From Sinomicrobium pectinilyticum (GTDB taxonomy: Bacteria > Bacteroidota > Bacteroidia > Flavobacteriales > Flavobacteriaceae): a stretch of DNA of 53,052 nt. Shown here one piece after another: positions 1 to 8,061 of this stretch. A model generated the notes under the pieces. That model had not been told where the DNA came from. It worked only from the letters and a program-made list of their open reading frames with translations, and did no database searches. How positions within the stretch are numbered: position 1 is the stretch's first letter; every line of letters begins with the position of its first letter. Both the position numbers and the translations under genes were made by a program. The DNA lies in NCBI RefSeq assembly GCF_003725735.1, contig NZ_RJTM01000034.1, forward strand, positions 1 to 53,052. Reading direction: 5' to 3'.

Positions 1-97
1 ACCAATGAAATACTTGTCAAAATAAGAAGGTTTTTTTGTTAATCATCCGATATTGGGCGATGTGTTGTTATTCTTTAATTTTCAATAGGTTAATGCG

Positions 98-105
98 TAT
101 ATTTG
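98..105 (+). promoter_or_regulatory. possible -7 box TATATTTG
   Basis: TATATTTG fits the Bacteroidetes -7 consensus TAnnTTTG and lies 33 bases before the first gene. I see no convincing TTTG -33 element about 20 bases upstream, so this is only a candidate. Confidence 0.35.
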
Positions 106-138
106 GAGTAACACTATAACCAACCAACACCAAATAAA

Positions 139-1218
139 ATGAAAAACTACTACACGCTGCTAGCACTGTTAGTTTCATCACTAACTTTCAGCCAAACATC
201 AGGAATTAAACTTATGAATTCCACCCCCACAATTGATGCAAATGCTGCTCCACTTCCCATATATTTAAATGGAAAATTAGATTCTGTATACAAAACACCT
301 GAAATTATTTTATTTAATTATAATGTACTGGATATAGATACCTTGGAGACAGAATTATCAACAATAAAAAACGAGTTATATAACAATTCAATGGATACAG
401 ATCCAGTAAATAGATATCACGATACCATTATAAGTTCAAAATTGGCCAGAATGAAGGTGATCCAGTCCGATTTAACAACGTTAAACAAAGAACAAGATTC
501 TTTATATCACCTTTATACAAAAGATTATTTACAACATAAAAGGGTTACGTTTCTTACTTTCGGACCTAAAAGGTCAAGGGCATTGTTTGACTTTATTTAT
601 GACGGCTCAGGAAAAAGGTTCCAGGTTTTAAATAATACAGGATTTACTTTTGGCAACAATACGGGCTCCATATATTCTGAGCTCGTCAGTGGAAACCTGG
701 GTATTTTTAGGGTAAGCCTGGGTTCTATGATATCGAGTAGCTCATCAGAAGACAATGAAACTGCTAAAGAAGAAGAAGCATTTCAGAGATTAGCTTCTTA
801 TGGCGGTAATACGGTCTTAACTATGGAATACCCGCTTGCTTATATCCATTCTAGAAACAATCAATATAATTTAATATCGCGTTTTATAGCCAAAGGTTCC
901 GCAGACTTCCCGGAATTTGGAACCACCACGGATGAATTTGCTGGAAGCGCCTCTTTTGGGATCGATATCTATGCTGATGCATCTTTAAGTAATAATGCAT
1001 TAAGGTTTTTTATGAATTTAAACATTAACGGCATTTTTGGGACAGACACCTATCAGGAGAACTTAGGAATTGACAATTCAAGTTTTTCTTTCGGTCAGGT
1101 CACATTGGGGCTTATTGTTGCTGAAAACATCAAGCTATCTTTTGTTTTAGGCTCCTTTAGCTCCGAAAGCAGTTTACAAAACCGCAATGTGATTTTAGGA
1201 GGGCAAATACTGCATTAA
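139..1218 (+). CDS. exported protein of unknown function
   Basis: A 359-residue protein with a clear signal peptide: residues 1-19 are basic then hydrophobic and end in FSQ, a good signal peptidase I site. Residues 65-130 are charged and helical with a coiled-coil look. From about residue 160 the sequence alternates polar and hydrophobic residues with many Gly, Asn and Ser, as in an outer-membrane or surface beta structure. I do not recognise the family. The ATG follows an A-rich leader typical of Bacteroidetes, which often lack a Shine-Dalgarno site. It stands alone, with 140 bases before the next gene. Envelope location is inferred from the signal peptide; the role is unknown. Confidence 0.8.
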   Translation: MKNYYTLLALLVSSLTFSQTSGIKLMNSTPTIDANAAPLPIYLNGKLDSVYKTPEIILFNYNVLDIDTLETELSTIKNELYNNSMDTDPVNRYHDTIISSKLARMKVIQSDLTTLNKEQDSLYHLYTKDYLQHKRVTFLTFGPKRSRALFDFIYDGSGKRFQVLNNTGFTFGNNTGSIYSELVSGNLGIFRVSLGSMISSSSSEDNETAKEEEAFQRLASYGGNTVLTMEYPLAYIHSRNNQYNLISRFIAKGSADFPEFGTTTDEFAGSASFGIDIYADASLSNNALRFFMNLNINGIFGTDTYQENLGIDNSSFSFGQVTLGLIVAENIKLSFVLGSFSSESSLQNRNVILGGQILH

Positions 1219-1358
1219 AGCGCTTTACTAAGTTGTATTAAAAATTTCATACTATGTGCTACAACTGAGGAATGTATATAAAATTGTTTAATAACAGAAT
1301 GAAAAGTTAGTTTAAACTTCCTAAAAATCATCGGGATGTTAAAAACTCTCAAAGAAAG

Positions 1359-1766
1359 ATGAAATTTCGATCGGAATTAAAAGCAATTGCTGATTCGTTG
1401 CGAACTTTAAGACGTGACGGTATTATCAGAACGAAAAATTTGGTCGGGGACTTGGGAGAATACTATTGTCAGGAATTGCTCAATATCAAACTGTGCAAAA
1501 TTGTTGAAAAAGGGTTTGACGGATTTGATCCCGATGGTTTAAAAGTTGAAATAAAAACCAGAAGATTACCTTCTAATTCAGCCAAAGTCATTTTTAGAGG
1601 ATTTGATTTCGACTATTGCTTATTTGTTGAACTAAATGAATATTTTGAACCCGTTCGAATTCTAAAAATTCCATCCGAAGAAATTATCTTTAATCTTGAT
1701 AAAAAAGGTGACAGATTATCATTTAAAAAATTGACCACAGCCACAAAAAATATAAGGCTAATCTAA
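1359..1766 (+). CDS. small PD-(D/E)XK-like protein
   Basis: A 135-residue soluble protein. The order Glu34 (in GDLGEYY), the Asp cluster at 54-59 and E64-I-K66 after a hydrophobic strand matches the core of a restriction-endonuclease-like (PD-(D/E)XK) fold. The protein is small enough to be little more than that core. Homologous small proteins are found singly in many bacteria and generally lack a proven function. No methylase or specificity partner is adjacent. Nuclease activity is inferred from the motif pattern only; a structural or degenerate role is possible. Confidence 0.75.
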   Translation: MKFRSELKAIADSLRTLRRDGIIRTKNLVGDLGEYYCQELLNIKLCKIVEKGFDGFDPDGLKVEIKTRRLPSNSAKVIFRGFDFDYCLFVELNEYFEPVRILKIPSEEIIFNLDKKGDRLSFKKLTTATKNIRLI

Positions 1767-1861
1767 ATTACCACAAAAATTCAATCAATCAACACATATC
1801 CGTTTTTTCAATTACCCACTTACCGGCACATAGTTGACCATTCTCTAAAAACAGGAGAGTT

Positions 1862-2152
1862 TTATCGACAATATTTATCGTCAAGTATCCAAACATATAT
1901 TGGATGGAACAGTATAATGGATAGGACAAGAAAAATAAAAATGAACTTTGTTCCTGCTTCTGTAACTGCCTTCCATATCCTTATAATAAGTGCTATGTTA
2001 TGTATAACCATCAGAACAAGTAGTATCCACCACATTGTGACGAAAACCTCGTGAGGGATGCTTTGAAAGAAGAATGTATCCACAAAGAATATTATTCCCA
2101 GGGCCGGGAAGATACTGAGCAATACTTTTTGAAGAACGCTTAGTTTTTTCAT
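1862..2152 (-). CDS. three-helix membrane protein, candidate immunity protein
   Basis: A 96-residue protein with three predicted transmembrane helices at about residues 8-29, 37-60 and 68-91 and short polar loops. Its ATG begins one base after the stop codon of the TssD-extension gene upstream, so the two are almost certainly co-transcribed and translationally coupled. A small integral membrane protein directly behind a T6SS cargo gene is the usual layout of an immunity protein against a membrane- or periplasm-acting toxin. That role is inference from position. I recognise no named family. Confidence 0.7.
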   Translation of the reverse strand: MKKLSVLQKVLLSIFPALGIIFFVDTFFFQSIPHEVFVTMWWILLVLMVIHNIALIIRIWKAVTEAGTKFIFIFLVLSIILFHPIYVWILDDKYCR

Positions 2153-2153
2153 T

Positions 2154-3062
2154 TTACTTTTTTCTCTTGAATTTAACTGTTGATCTGTTTCCGCTTAATC
2201 CAGCTGAAATAACACCTCCGCCATATAGGTTAGCAGTCCATAAAAGCGTATTACTGTTCGTGTCAGTGTAGGCATTAATTCTGGTATATTTTAAAAGGGC
2301 ACTTATCGATTTAACCGATATATACCCGGTACTGCTAAAAATATCCTCCAGGTCATATCCTTCCATATCCTGATGAAATTCTATGGTTCCGATGGCACCG
2401 GTCATAACTTCTACGGGAAGTCCTATCCCCGCTCCCAAACTTGCCCCTCCTGTTGAAATAACTTGCCCCTGAAGCCCTTCCGGTGCTCCTGCCTTTGGTG
2501 AAATTTCCAATTCCCCATAACCTGCGGTAACCAATTCACCCCCGGAAACATAGTTTATTTCCTTGATCTCGAAAGGAGACTGACCTTTTTTAAAATAGTA
2601 TTTCTGATCGTCCTTTTCTTCTTCCTCTTCCTCCCACGGAACTTCCATATAGCCCTGAAAAGGATTTGAAATCTTCCAGTTCTTCTCGGCAATGGTACCG
2701 CCGGGGGTTTTAAAAATGGCCGGAATAAGTTTCAGTTTCATTCCCATAGGGTCTGTGGTGTTATGCCAGAACTTTTCTTGCCAGGAAACACATACACAAT
2801 CCCAAAACTCATATTTACGCCATTCTTTCATGCCATCCGGGCCGTAAAATATGATCCTGCCCTGCTTCATCGTGTGGTTGGAAGTAATCCAATGGTGGAA
2901 CAGGTCATCGTCTTTGGTGGATTCCAAATGAATATACACCCCTTCCAACTGCGATTTCCGGCTCGGTTTACCGCTCCAGTCCGTACCCTGCTCAAAGAGC
3001 AGGTCAAACGCCAGGATATTACGCACCTCCCCTTCCACAAATAGTTTTCCTTGTACGATCAT
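2154..3062 (-). CDS. tssD: T6SS tube protein TssD (Hcp) with long C-terminal extension
   Basis: Residues 1 to about 135 resemble the Bacteroidetes TssD/Hcp tube protein: an N-terminal strand like GKLFVEGE, a GKPS segment, LESTKDDDLFHHW, a QGRIIFYGPDG turn and a final SWQEKFWHN strand region. Normal TssD proteins end near 130 residues. This one continues to 302 through an acidic linker (run of Glu at about 145-150) into a Gly-rich, beta-like domain with a hydrophobic patch near residues 200-225. This is the form of a specialised Hcp that carries an effector as a fused domain. I do not recognise the C-terminal domain and cannot name its activity. No sheath, baseplate or ClpV genes are in the window, so the apparatus must be encoded elsewhere. 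Confidence 0.8.
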   Translation of the reverse strand: MIVQGKLFVEGEVRNILAFDLLFEQGTDWSGKPSRKSQLEGVYIHLESTKDDDLFHHWITSNHTMKQGRIIFYGPDGMKEWRKYEFWDCVCVSWQEKFWHNTTDPMGMKLKLIPAIFKTPGGTIAEKNWKISNPFQGYMEVPWEEEEEEKDDQKYYFKKGQSPFEIKEINYVSGGELVTAGYGELEISPKAGAPEGLQGQVISTGGASLGAGIGLPVEVMTGAIGTIEFHQDMEGYDLEDIFSSTGYISVKSISALLKYTRINAYTDTNSNTLLWTANLYGGGVISAGLSGNRSTVKFKRKK

Positions 3063-3223
3063 ACCAACAGGGAATTCAGCACTTTTAATGACTTAAGATA
3101 TAGTGTAGACACCATAGCTTTGATAAAATTCGGTTAATGTTTCATTAATCAGGATGCTCGGGGCATCGCAAACAGGCGGGGTTTCGTAAAAGTACAAAAA
3201 AATCCGTAGTGGCGGTCCGCCCC

Positions 3224-3487
3224 TTACCGGTGCAACTGTTCTTTTGTCATCCCGTCCATTATGTAACCATAAAGATGGACTACACCAAACGAATGGCCTA
3301 TGAAAACGGTCTCTACCATAAACAACCTGCCATCATCTTCAATCTCTATGACTGACCCCATAGGCGGCACGTATGGAACGGAACCTTTGGAACCGATTTT
3401 TTTATCCTTTTCATAAAGGTAAATATCTACTTTATGATCTTCCATCAAATGGCCCATAATCCCGGCCAGGTATTTCTTTAACCACAT
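3224..3487 (-). CDS. small protein of unknown function
   Basis: An 87-residue soluble protein preceded by an AAGGAG-like ribosome binding site a few bases before the ATG, unusually good for this phylum. It has a mixed charged N-terminus, a central strand region with VPPMGSVIEIEDDGR and a C-terminal aromatic stretch. No family is recognised. It lies about 160 bases upstream of, and in the same direction as, the TssD-extension gene, so it could share a transcript with it. A hairpin with a T-run lies in its leader. Confidence 0.6.
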   Translation of the reverse strand: MWLKKYLAGIMGHLMEDHKVDIYLYEKDKKIGSKGSVPYVPPMGSVIEIEDDGRLFMVETVFIGHSFGVVHLYGYIMDGMTKEQLHR

Positions 3488-3525
3488 AATTTCTCCTTTT
3501 TAATACCACGATTATAAACATAAAA

Positions 3526-3557
3526 ACACCCCTTCCGGATAGACCGGTGCGGGGTGT
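3526..3557 (-). terminator. hairpin with T-run in the leader of the 87-residue gene
   Basis: ACACCCC at 3526-3532 pairs with GGGGTGT at 3551-3557, with CCGG/CCGG able to pair inside. Read on the minus strand the stem is followed by TTTTT. No minus-strand gene lies upstream, so this may be an attenuator in the leader rather than an operon end. Confidence 0.45.
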
Positions 3558-3661
3558 ATGGGGTACAATATACAAATAGATATCCTGGGTATTTTGGGGT
3601 TTTCCGTAAACAGGTAAAAAAATGGAAAACCCTATTGAAAAATCACTCTTGAGTGGTTCTT

Positions 3662-3710
3662 AAAATACACATTTTGTGCATTTTGTACACAAATTTGTAT
3701 ATTTATAGGC
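3662..3710. promoter_or_regulatory. AT-rich palindromic segment upstream of the AraC gene
   Basis: Repeated TTTTG and ACAAATTTGT-type segments (the latter a perfect 10-base palindrome) lie in the divergent region between the 87-residue gene and the AraC gene. They could hold the AraC promoter and an autoregulatory operator. No full Bacteroidetes promoter match was found. Confidence 0.3.
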
Positions 3711-3754
3711 AGAGATAACCATTTGGGTTTTTAGCCAATCTGCTGTTTTTTGTC

Positions 3755-4672
3755 ATGCACTGTTTATCTGAATACCAATTTACCAGCATTTGTAGGGTGC
3801 TCAACCAACTCTCCCTGGGCAACCTGAACTATCGGCTGGAATTTTCTGATGAAGACGATGATTATGATATGCTGGTTATGTATATCAACCTTATTGGGGA
3901 TATGGGAACACTTTACCTCTCTGAGATAATGTCCCGAAACGACAGCATAGAACCTTATACAGAAATCACCCTCCATTTAAACCAAAACTTTACCGTAAAA
4001 TCCATTAATGAAAACCTGTCCAAAATCTTGAATAAACTTCCAAAAGAACTGGAAGGGAAGCTCTTTGAAGAATTGATTACCCATGAATCACTACAGGTCT
4101 GGTCCGCTCTAAAGCATAATTTTACTTATCACGATATACCAAGCTCCAGCTGTAAGCTTTTCTTTAAAATAAATACGTTGATATATTACGATTGCTTCTG
4201 TTACTTATGGAAGCTACCCGATAACAGCATATATATATCCACACATAATAGCAAAACCCAAACTCTGGAGGCTATCATGGAGCAATTGGGTATTGCTCCG
4301 CCAAAAGAAGAACAAATAATATCTCCAACTCCCCTATCTGAAGAAGATAAGACCAAAACTCTTATGCTCCAAATTGCACTTTATATAGAGCAACACCTGG
4401 ACGGATCCTTACCCGATATGAAAACAATTACCAGGAATTTTGGTGTCAACGAAAAAAAATTAAAGCAGTCCTTTAAAAAGCACTACCACCAGACCCCGTA
4501 TGCCTATTATATGGATAAGAAATTGGACAGGGCTATGGAACTTCTCCAAACCTCCCGCCTGAGTATCGAGGAAGTAGCTTTTTCTATTGGTTACAGTGCC
4601 AAATCCGGTTTTTATGAGGCATTCAAGAAGAAGTTTGGGATGACGCCGGGTAAGGTGGTTAGGGAGGGGTGA
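3755..4672 (+). CDS. AraC-family transcriptional regulator with N-terminal PAS-like sensor
   Basis: A 305-residue protein. The last 100 residues form an AraC double helix-turn-helix: the first HTH near DMKTITRNFGVNEKKLKQ, then the usual LLQTSRLSIEEVAFSIGYSAKSGFYEAFKKKFGMTPG segment around residues 262-300. Residues about 60-175 (LHLNQNFTVKSINENLSKIL and after) resemble a PAS fold, so a ligand or protein signal may be sensed there. It is divergent from the TssD group and ends 57 bases from the convergent SnoaL-like gene. The target is unknown. Confidence 0.85.
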   Translation: MHCLSEYQFTSICRVLNQLSLGNLNYRLEFSDEDDDYDMLVMYINLIGDMGTLYLSEIMSRNDSIEPYTEITLHLNQNFTVKSINENLSKILNKLPKELEGKLFEELITHESLQVWSALKHNFTYHDIPSSSCKLFFKINTLIYYDCFCYLWKLPDNSIYISTHNSKTQTLEAIMEQLGIAPPKEEQIISPTPLSEEDKTKTLMLQIALYIEQHLDGSLPDMKTITRNFGVNEKKLKQSFKKHYHQTPYAYYMDKKLDRAMELLQTSRLSIEEVAFSIGYSAKSGFYEAFKKKFGMTPGKVVREG

Positions 4673-4728
4673 TTATGAAATTGAAGATTGATGATGGAAG
4701 AAAGGGGGTATTACAATCTTCATCATCT

Positions 4729-5109
4729 TTACTTATTTGGTTTTTGGATAGCTTCTATCCAAGGAGTGCGGTCAAAATACACCTCATTTCGTGTAATTTT
4801 CCAGTCCGAAATTTCAACAATGTCCAACCCAAAGAGTATAACTGATTTCGTTCCTACAGGGATTTCAACTTTCCATTTTAGTGTGCAGCCATTTTCTGTT
4901 GGAATTATTTCTTCTGCTTTCCAAATCCAATTCGGATTTTTGGACAACAGCTTAGCGAAATACAGATTTATATTTTCCTTTTTAGAGATACCGGCTGGAT
5001 TAGCCGGGTCTAAATAGAATGTGTTGTCAGCATAATAACTCAACAATTCATTTGGTTTATTTCCTGACCAAGAGTTTAACCATTCGTCAATAAATGCCTT
5101 CAATTCCAT
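4729..5109 (-). CDS. SnoaL-like / NTF2-fold protein
   Basis: A 126-residue protein with the NTF2-like pattern: an N-terminal helix with FIDEWLNSW, the YYADNTFYLDP strand turn, a NLYFAKLL helix and a C-terminal sheet ending in ISDWKITRNEVYFDR. Such proteins are small cone-shaped enzymes (isomerases, cyclases) or ligand-binding proteins. The substrate cannot be told from sequence. It is the most distal gene of the minus-strand accessory series, 165 bases after the PLD-like gene, so co-transcription is uncertain. Confidence 0.8.
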   Translation of the reverse strand: MELKAFIDEWLNSWSGNKPNELLSYYADNTFYLDPANPAGISKKENINLYFAKLLSKNPNWIWKAEEIIPTENGCTLKWKVEIPVGTKSVILFGLDIVEISDWKITRNEVYFDRTPWIEAIQKPNK

Positions 5110-5124
5110 TTTCTTAATGTTTGT

Positions 5125-5160
5125 TCTGTAGCCTTCCCTAAAAATGTAGCCTTCCCTAGT
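5125..5160. repeat. short tandem repeat TGTAGCCTTCCCTA
   Basis: TGTAGCCTTCCCTA occurs twice in direct orientation about 19-20 bases apart, just upstream of the SnoaL-like gene. It could be an operator pair or a slippage duplication. Confidence 0.5.
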
Positions 5161-5274
5161 ATTAAAAATAGTAGCGGATTTTCACGCGCTTACTTTTCAG
5201 TTAAACACAGACCTATATTATACTTTCTTAATCTCGATTTAGCGATTAAACCGCTAATATTTTTATATTGTTAC

Positions 5275-6309
5275 CTACAGTTTTTTGTAAATTTCCAAAA
5301 CAATATTGTCGTTTAAGAATGGTTCGAAATTATTAATCCACATATAGTCTTCTTTAATAATATCTATCTTTTTATTCAAAATACTTTTTAATTTTTCCTT
5401 ATTAAATGTTTTTTCAAACTTTCTAGTATAATATCTATTTACAGATAATTCTAATTCCTCATAATCTTTTCCAAATTGTTCGTAATCAATTTCCGACTTG
5501 TCGTAGTATGCTGTTTCTTGAAGAGTTGAATGATTAAAGTCACTAATTGCTGTTATGATATGGCTTTTAATTAACTCCTTATCTATAGGTAATTTAAATT
5601 CTTGACTGAAAGAGGAATCCAAATCTTCAAACGAAAGTTCTCCTTTATTTTTCTTTACAATTGTTTTCATTAATTCTTTATGTAACGTATGTTTTTGATT
5701 AAAGATAAGACCTGGTTCATAATAAATTTCATCATATAATCCATTTGGATAAGTATAACATTCTCCTATTTTAACTTTATATTTTAGCTTATTAAATAAG
5801 ATTCTATTAAAAGGATAATATGTTGATATTAACATATTCGCAAATTCAGTATCCTCAAATAATAACTCTATATTCTCATCAATGTATTTGTCATTTGTCA
5901 AAAATTTAAAAATTCGGTGATAATATGATGCTATGTTTTTATTTTCAAAAACAACGATATTTTCCAGATTTTTATTTGCTTTAACTGAATAATTGTAGGA
6001 ACCAGTAATAATTTTTTTCTTGTCAATTATTGAAAATTTATTATGATTGAATTTTTTAATATTTTGTTTTTGTATTAAAATTCCAGCATTTAACAAATTT
6101 TCTTGATGTTTTCCGAAAAAATATTTTTTGTTTATATGATTATCATCTACTAAAATTTCAATTTCAATATTAGATTTATTTTTAATACTGATAAGTGATT
6201 CAATAATTTTAGAATTCGTAAACCAAGCTACTATTATTGTAATTGACTTTTTTGCATTCGAAAAATTTTCGATAATTACACTTTCAATATTTTTTGTAAA
6301 TGCAATCAT
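5275..6309 (-). CDS. phospholipase D-like nuclease family protein
   Basis: A 344-residue protein. Residues 15-135 form a single PLD-like domain: hydrophobic strand ITIIVAWFT, then the HKD-type motif H89-x-K91-(x)4-D96 followed by G103-S104-Y-N. A single HKD motif means the protein would dimerise to form the active site, as in the Nuc-type nucleases. The C-terminal 200 residues are Lys- and Glu-rich and unrecognised. The start overlaps the stop of the DUF6602 gene by four bases (ATGA), so the two are translationally coupled. This suggests a two-component nuclease module. Very AT-rich coding, unlike the Sus and tra regions, points to horizontal origin. Confidence 0.82.
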   Translation of the reverse strand: MIAFTKNIESVIIENFSNAKKSITIIVAWFTNSKIIESLISIKNKSNIEIEILVDDNHINKKYFFGKHQENLLNAGILIQKQNIKKFNHNKFSIIDKKKIITGSYNYSVKANKNLENIVVFENKNIASYYHRIFKFLTNDKYIDENIELLFEDTEFANMLISTYYPFNRILFNKLKYKVKIGECYTYPNGLYDEIYYEPGLIFNQKHTLHKELMKTIVKKNKGELSFEDLDSSFSQEFKLPIDKELIKSHIITAISDFNHSTLQETAYYDKSEIDYEQFGKDYEELELSVNRYYTRKFEKTFNKEKLKSILNKKIDIIKEDYMWINNFEPFLNDNIVLEIYKKL

Positions 6310-6992
6310 TTCAATAATCTAGAATATTGATTTAAATCAACTATATTTTTAGAATATCTGTTTAAAAAAGTATATAAATGAGAAACAAAACCCAATATAC
6401 TTGAGCTATTTCCGACACATTCATAATGAGTATTGTTTTTTAAACCTAAAAAGATTCCACTTTCAATTATTAGAATTCCATTTGGCCAATATCTTGATTC
6501 GATTTCGCCCAGTTTTTCGATAATAGTATCTATGTTTTTAAAACCTTTATAAGAAATTATAAAGGTTGGAATTTTCAAATCATCAAGAAGAGCCATTTCG
6601 TTATCTTCTAAATTATAACGATTGAGCTTTTGAATTTCCTTAATCTTTTTAATAGCTTCATCCCACTGATTATATAGGTTAGACTTTATTTCAAATGCTG
6701 CTCCTACGGAATCTGCTAAATACAATCTATTGTTTCCTGTTGAAATTGGGAAACTTAAAGAAAAGGGTAATTCAATAATAGTATCGATTTGACCAGTCTC
6801 TATTCCTTTAGCATCTGTTATTGTACCACTACCAAATCTGAAATTGGATGGAAGTATTTTTGATAAGAGGTTCGTTTGAAATATTTCTCTTTCATCTCCA
6901 ATTATAGAAGATGAATACTTTTCACTATCTCTATGACATTCAAGCATTTTACTGTGAATATTTTCTAATTTTCTCTTGAAAAGATTGTTCAT
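6306..6992 (-). CDS. DUF6602 protein, predicted restriction-endonuclease-like fold
   Basis: A 228-residue protein of the DUF6602 type: GDEREIF near residues 32-38, LLSKILPSNFRFGSG at 42-56, GQID with Asp70, then VGAAFEIKS with Glu101 and Lys103. Glu-Asp-Glu-x-Lys in this order fits a PD-(D/E)XK nuclease core. Members occur in mobile and defence-rich regions, but no biochemical role is established that I know of. It is the first gene of a two-gene unit with the PLD-like protein and begins 33 bases from the -7-like box of leader copy A. Confidence 0.8.
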   Translation of the reverse strand: MNNLFKRKLENIHSKMLECHRDSEKYSSSIIGDEREIFQTNLLSKILPSNFRFGSGTITDAKGIETGQIDTIIELPFSLSFPISTGNNRLYLADSVGAAFEIKSNLYNQWDEAIKKIKEIQKLNRYNLEDNEMALLDDLKIPTFIISYKGFKNIDTIIEKLGEIESRYWPNGILIIESGIFLGLKNNTHYECVGNSSSILGFVSHLYTFLNRYSKNIVDLNQYSRLLK

Positions 6993-7007
6993 TTTGAAAT
7001 TGTAGAT

Positions 7008-7073
7008 AACTTGTTATATCATCATAAATATATCTTTTTATAACTTAAAATTGCGGGATAATAGTACTTTTTG
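7008..7073 (-). promoter_or_regulatory. shared leader repeat, copy A
   Basis: This 66-base segment is nearly identical (three mismatches by eye) to 10523-10588, and its core recurs at 15401-15450. On the minus strand it holds CAAAAAGT, then after about 41 bases TATATTTA (7025-7032), close to the TAnnTTTG -7 consensus. The DUF6602 start codon is 33 bases further on. Weaker similarity to copy B continues to about 7165. Confidence 0.65.
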
Positions 7074-7159
7074 TACCTCTTTCCTGGTTTTGGTTAATGA
7101 CATACCAGCCGGAGGTGCAATAAAAAAGACGATTCCGGAGAACAGGAAGGTTTTTGAAT

Positions 7160-7177
7160 AAAGGAAAGATTTCCTTT
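7160..7177. repeat. perfect 8-base inverted repeat
   Basis: AAAGGAAA and TTTCCTTT are separated by two bases, about 60 bases after the methyltransferase stop on the minus strand. It may mark the end of that transcript, though no long T-run follows. Confidence 0.4.
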
Positions 7178-7234
7178 AAACCCTCAAAAATATAACTTAT
7201 TGGGTTATGCAACGATTTCCCGTATTGGCAATAA

Positions 7235-7948
7235 CTATTTTATTATTTTCCCTTTAATCCCAGTTGCACAACCATAAAAATATTCAACATATTCAACTTC
7301 AAACCCAGGTCGGTTAAAAATCTGAAAAACATTTTTGGAGTTTTTAAATTCTTCTGTATAAACACCCAACATTTTATAAGTTTCTGGACTTCCAAGAAAT
7401 ATTTTTCCCAAAACTGGAATGATGTGGTTCAGGTAAAACAAATAAAATGATTTTAATATTCTGTTTCCTGGAACAGAAACATCAATAAGAGAGAATTTTC
7501 CGTTTGGTTTTAGAATCCTGTGGATTTCGTTGGCTAACTTCCCAAGCTGTTCATCGTTGAAGGTCTTTAAACCAAAACTCGAAATAATAAAATCTGCACT
7601 TCCGCTTTCGATTGAGTTTTTAAAGACATTTTCCTTAAGGATTTTAATATTCGAGTTTTTGAACTTGCTTTTGTTTTTCTTGGCACGATTAACCATTTCC
7701 GTTGAAAAATCGAGTCCAATGAGTTTTGAGTTTTTGTCAGATGTTTTTAAAATATGTTTCCAACATTCTCCCATTCCGGTCATTAAGTCAACAACTATTT
7801 TTCCCTTCTCAATTTGGATTTCCTCAACACATTGACGTCTCCATCTTTCACTAAATCCAAATGATGTTATGTAATTCATTTGAGCATACGAACTACTCAT
7901 TCTATCAAATAGCTTTTCAACAAATTTAGGTTCGTAGATTTCTTTCAT
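7235..7948 (-). CDS. class I SAM-dependent methyltransferase, UbiE/MenG-like
   Basis: A 237-residue Rossmann methyltransferase. Motif I is VVDLMTGMGE (Asp54, Gly58, Gly60); LIGLDFSTEMV follows with the acidic ribose-binding residue, then a DFIISSFGLKTF motif IV segment and the post-motif LKPNGKFSLIDVSVP. The N-terminal VEKLFDRMSSSYAQMNYITSFG is the UbiE/COQ5-type opening. A housekeeping quinone methyltransferase would not usually sit in such an island, so a small-molecule or defence-linked substrate is possible. It is preceded by an attC-like hairpin and followed by about 230 bases that contain leader copy A. Confidence 0.85.
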   Translation of the reverse strand: MKEIYEPKFVEKLFDRMSSSYAQMNYITSFGFSERWRRQCVEEIQIEKGKIVVDLMTGMGECWKHILKTSDKNSKLIGLDFSTEMVNRAKKNKSKFKNSNIKILKENVFKNSIESGSADFIISSFGLKTFNDEQLGKLANEIHRILKPNGKFSLIDVSVPGNRILKSFYLFYLNHIIPVLGKIFLGSPETYKMLGVYTEEFKNSKNVFQIFNRPGFEVEYVEYFYGCATGIKGKIIK

Positions 7949-7977
7949 TCATAGAGTTTCTTTATATGAGGGATTAT

Positions 7978-8044
7978 GCACAACGTCTAAGTGTATGGAG
8001 CTGACGCAGCAATAGCAAGTCTGATCTCATACACAATGTTGGTC
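7978..8044 (-). repeat. attC-like imperfect hairpin between cassettes
   Basis: Read on the minus strand: CCAAC, then GTGTATGAG, a loop region, CTCCATACAC, then GTTGTGC. The two arms pair except for one extra G in the second arm, and the ends carry AAC and GTT. This is the architecture of an integron attC site: inverted core ends, paired arms, an unpaired base. The ends do not match RYYYAAC/GTTRRRY perfectly and no integrase gene is present. Confidence 0.45.
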
Positions 8045-8061
8045 GGAGTTTTCCTCCTTTT

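Noticed and set aside
4688..5017. 109-residue plus-strand frame over the SnoaL-like gene
   Set aside because: The minus-strand protein has the NTF2 pattern; the plus frame has none.
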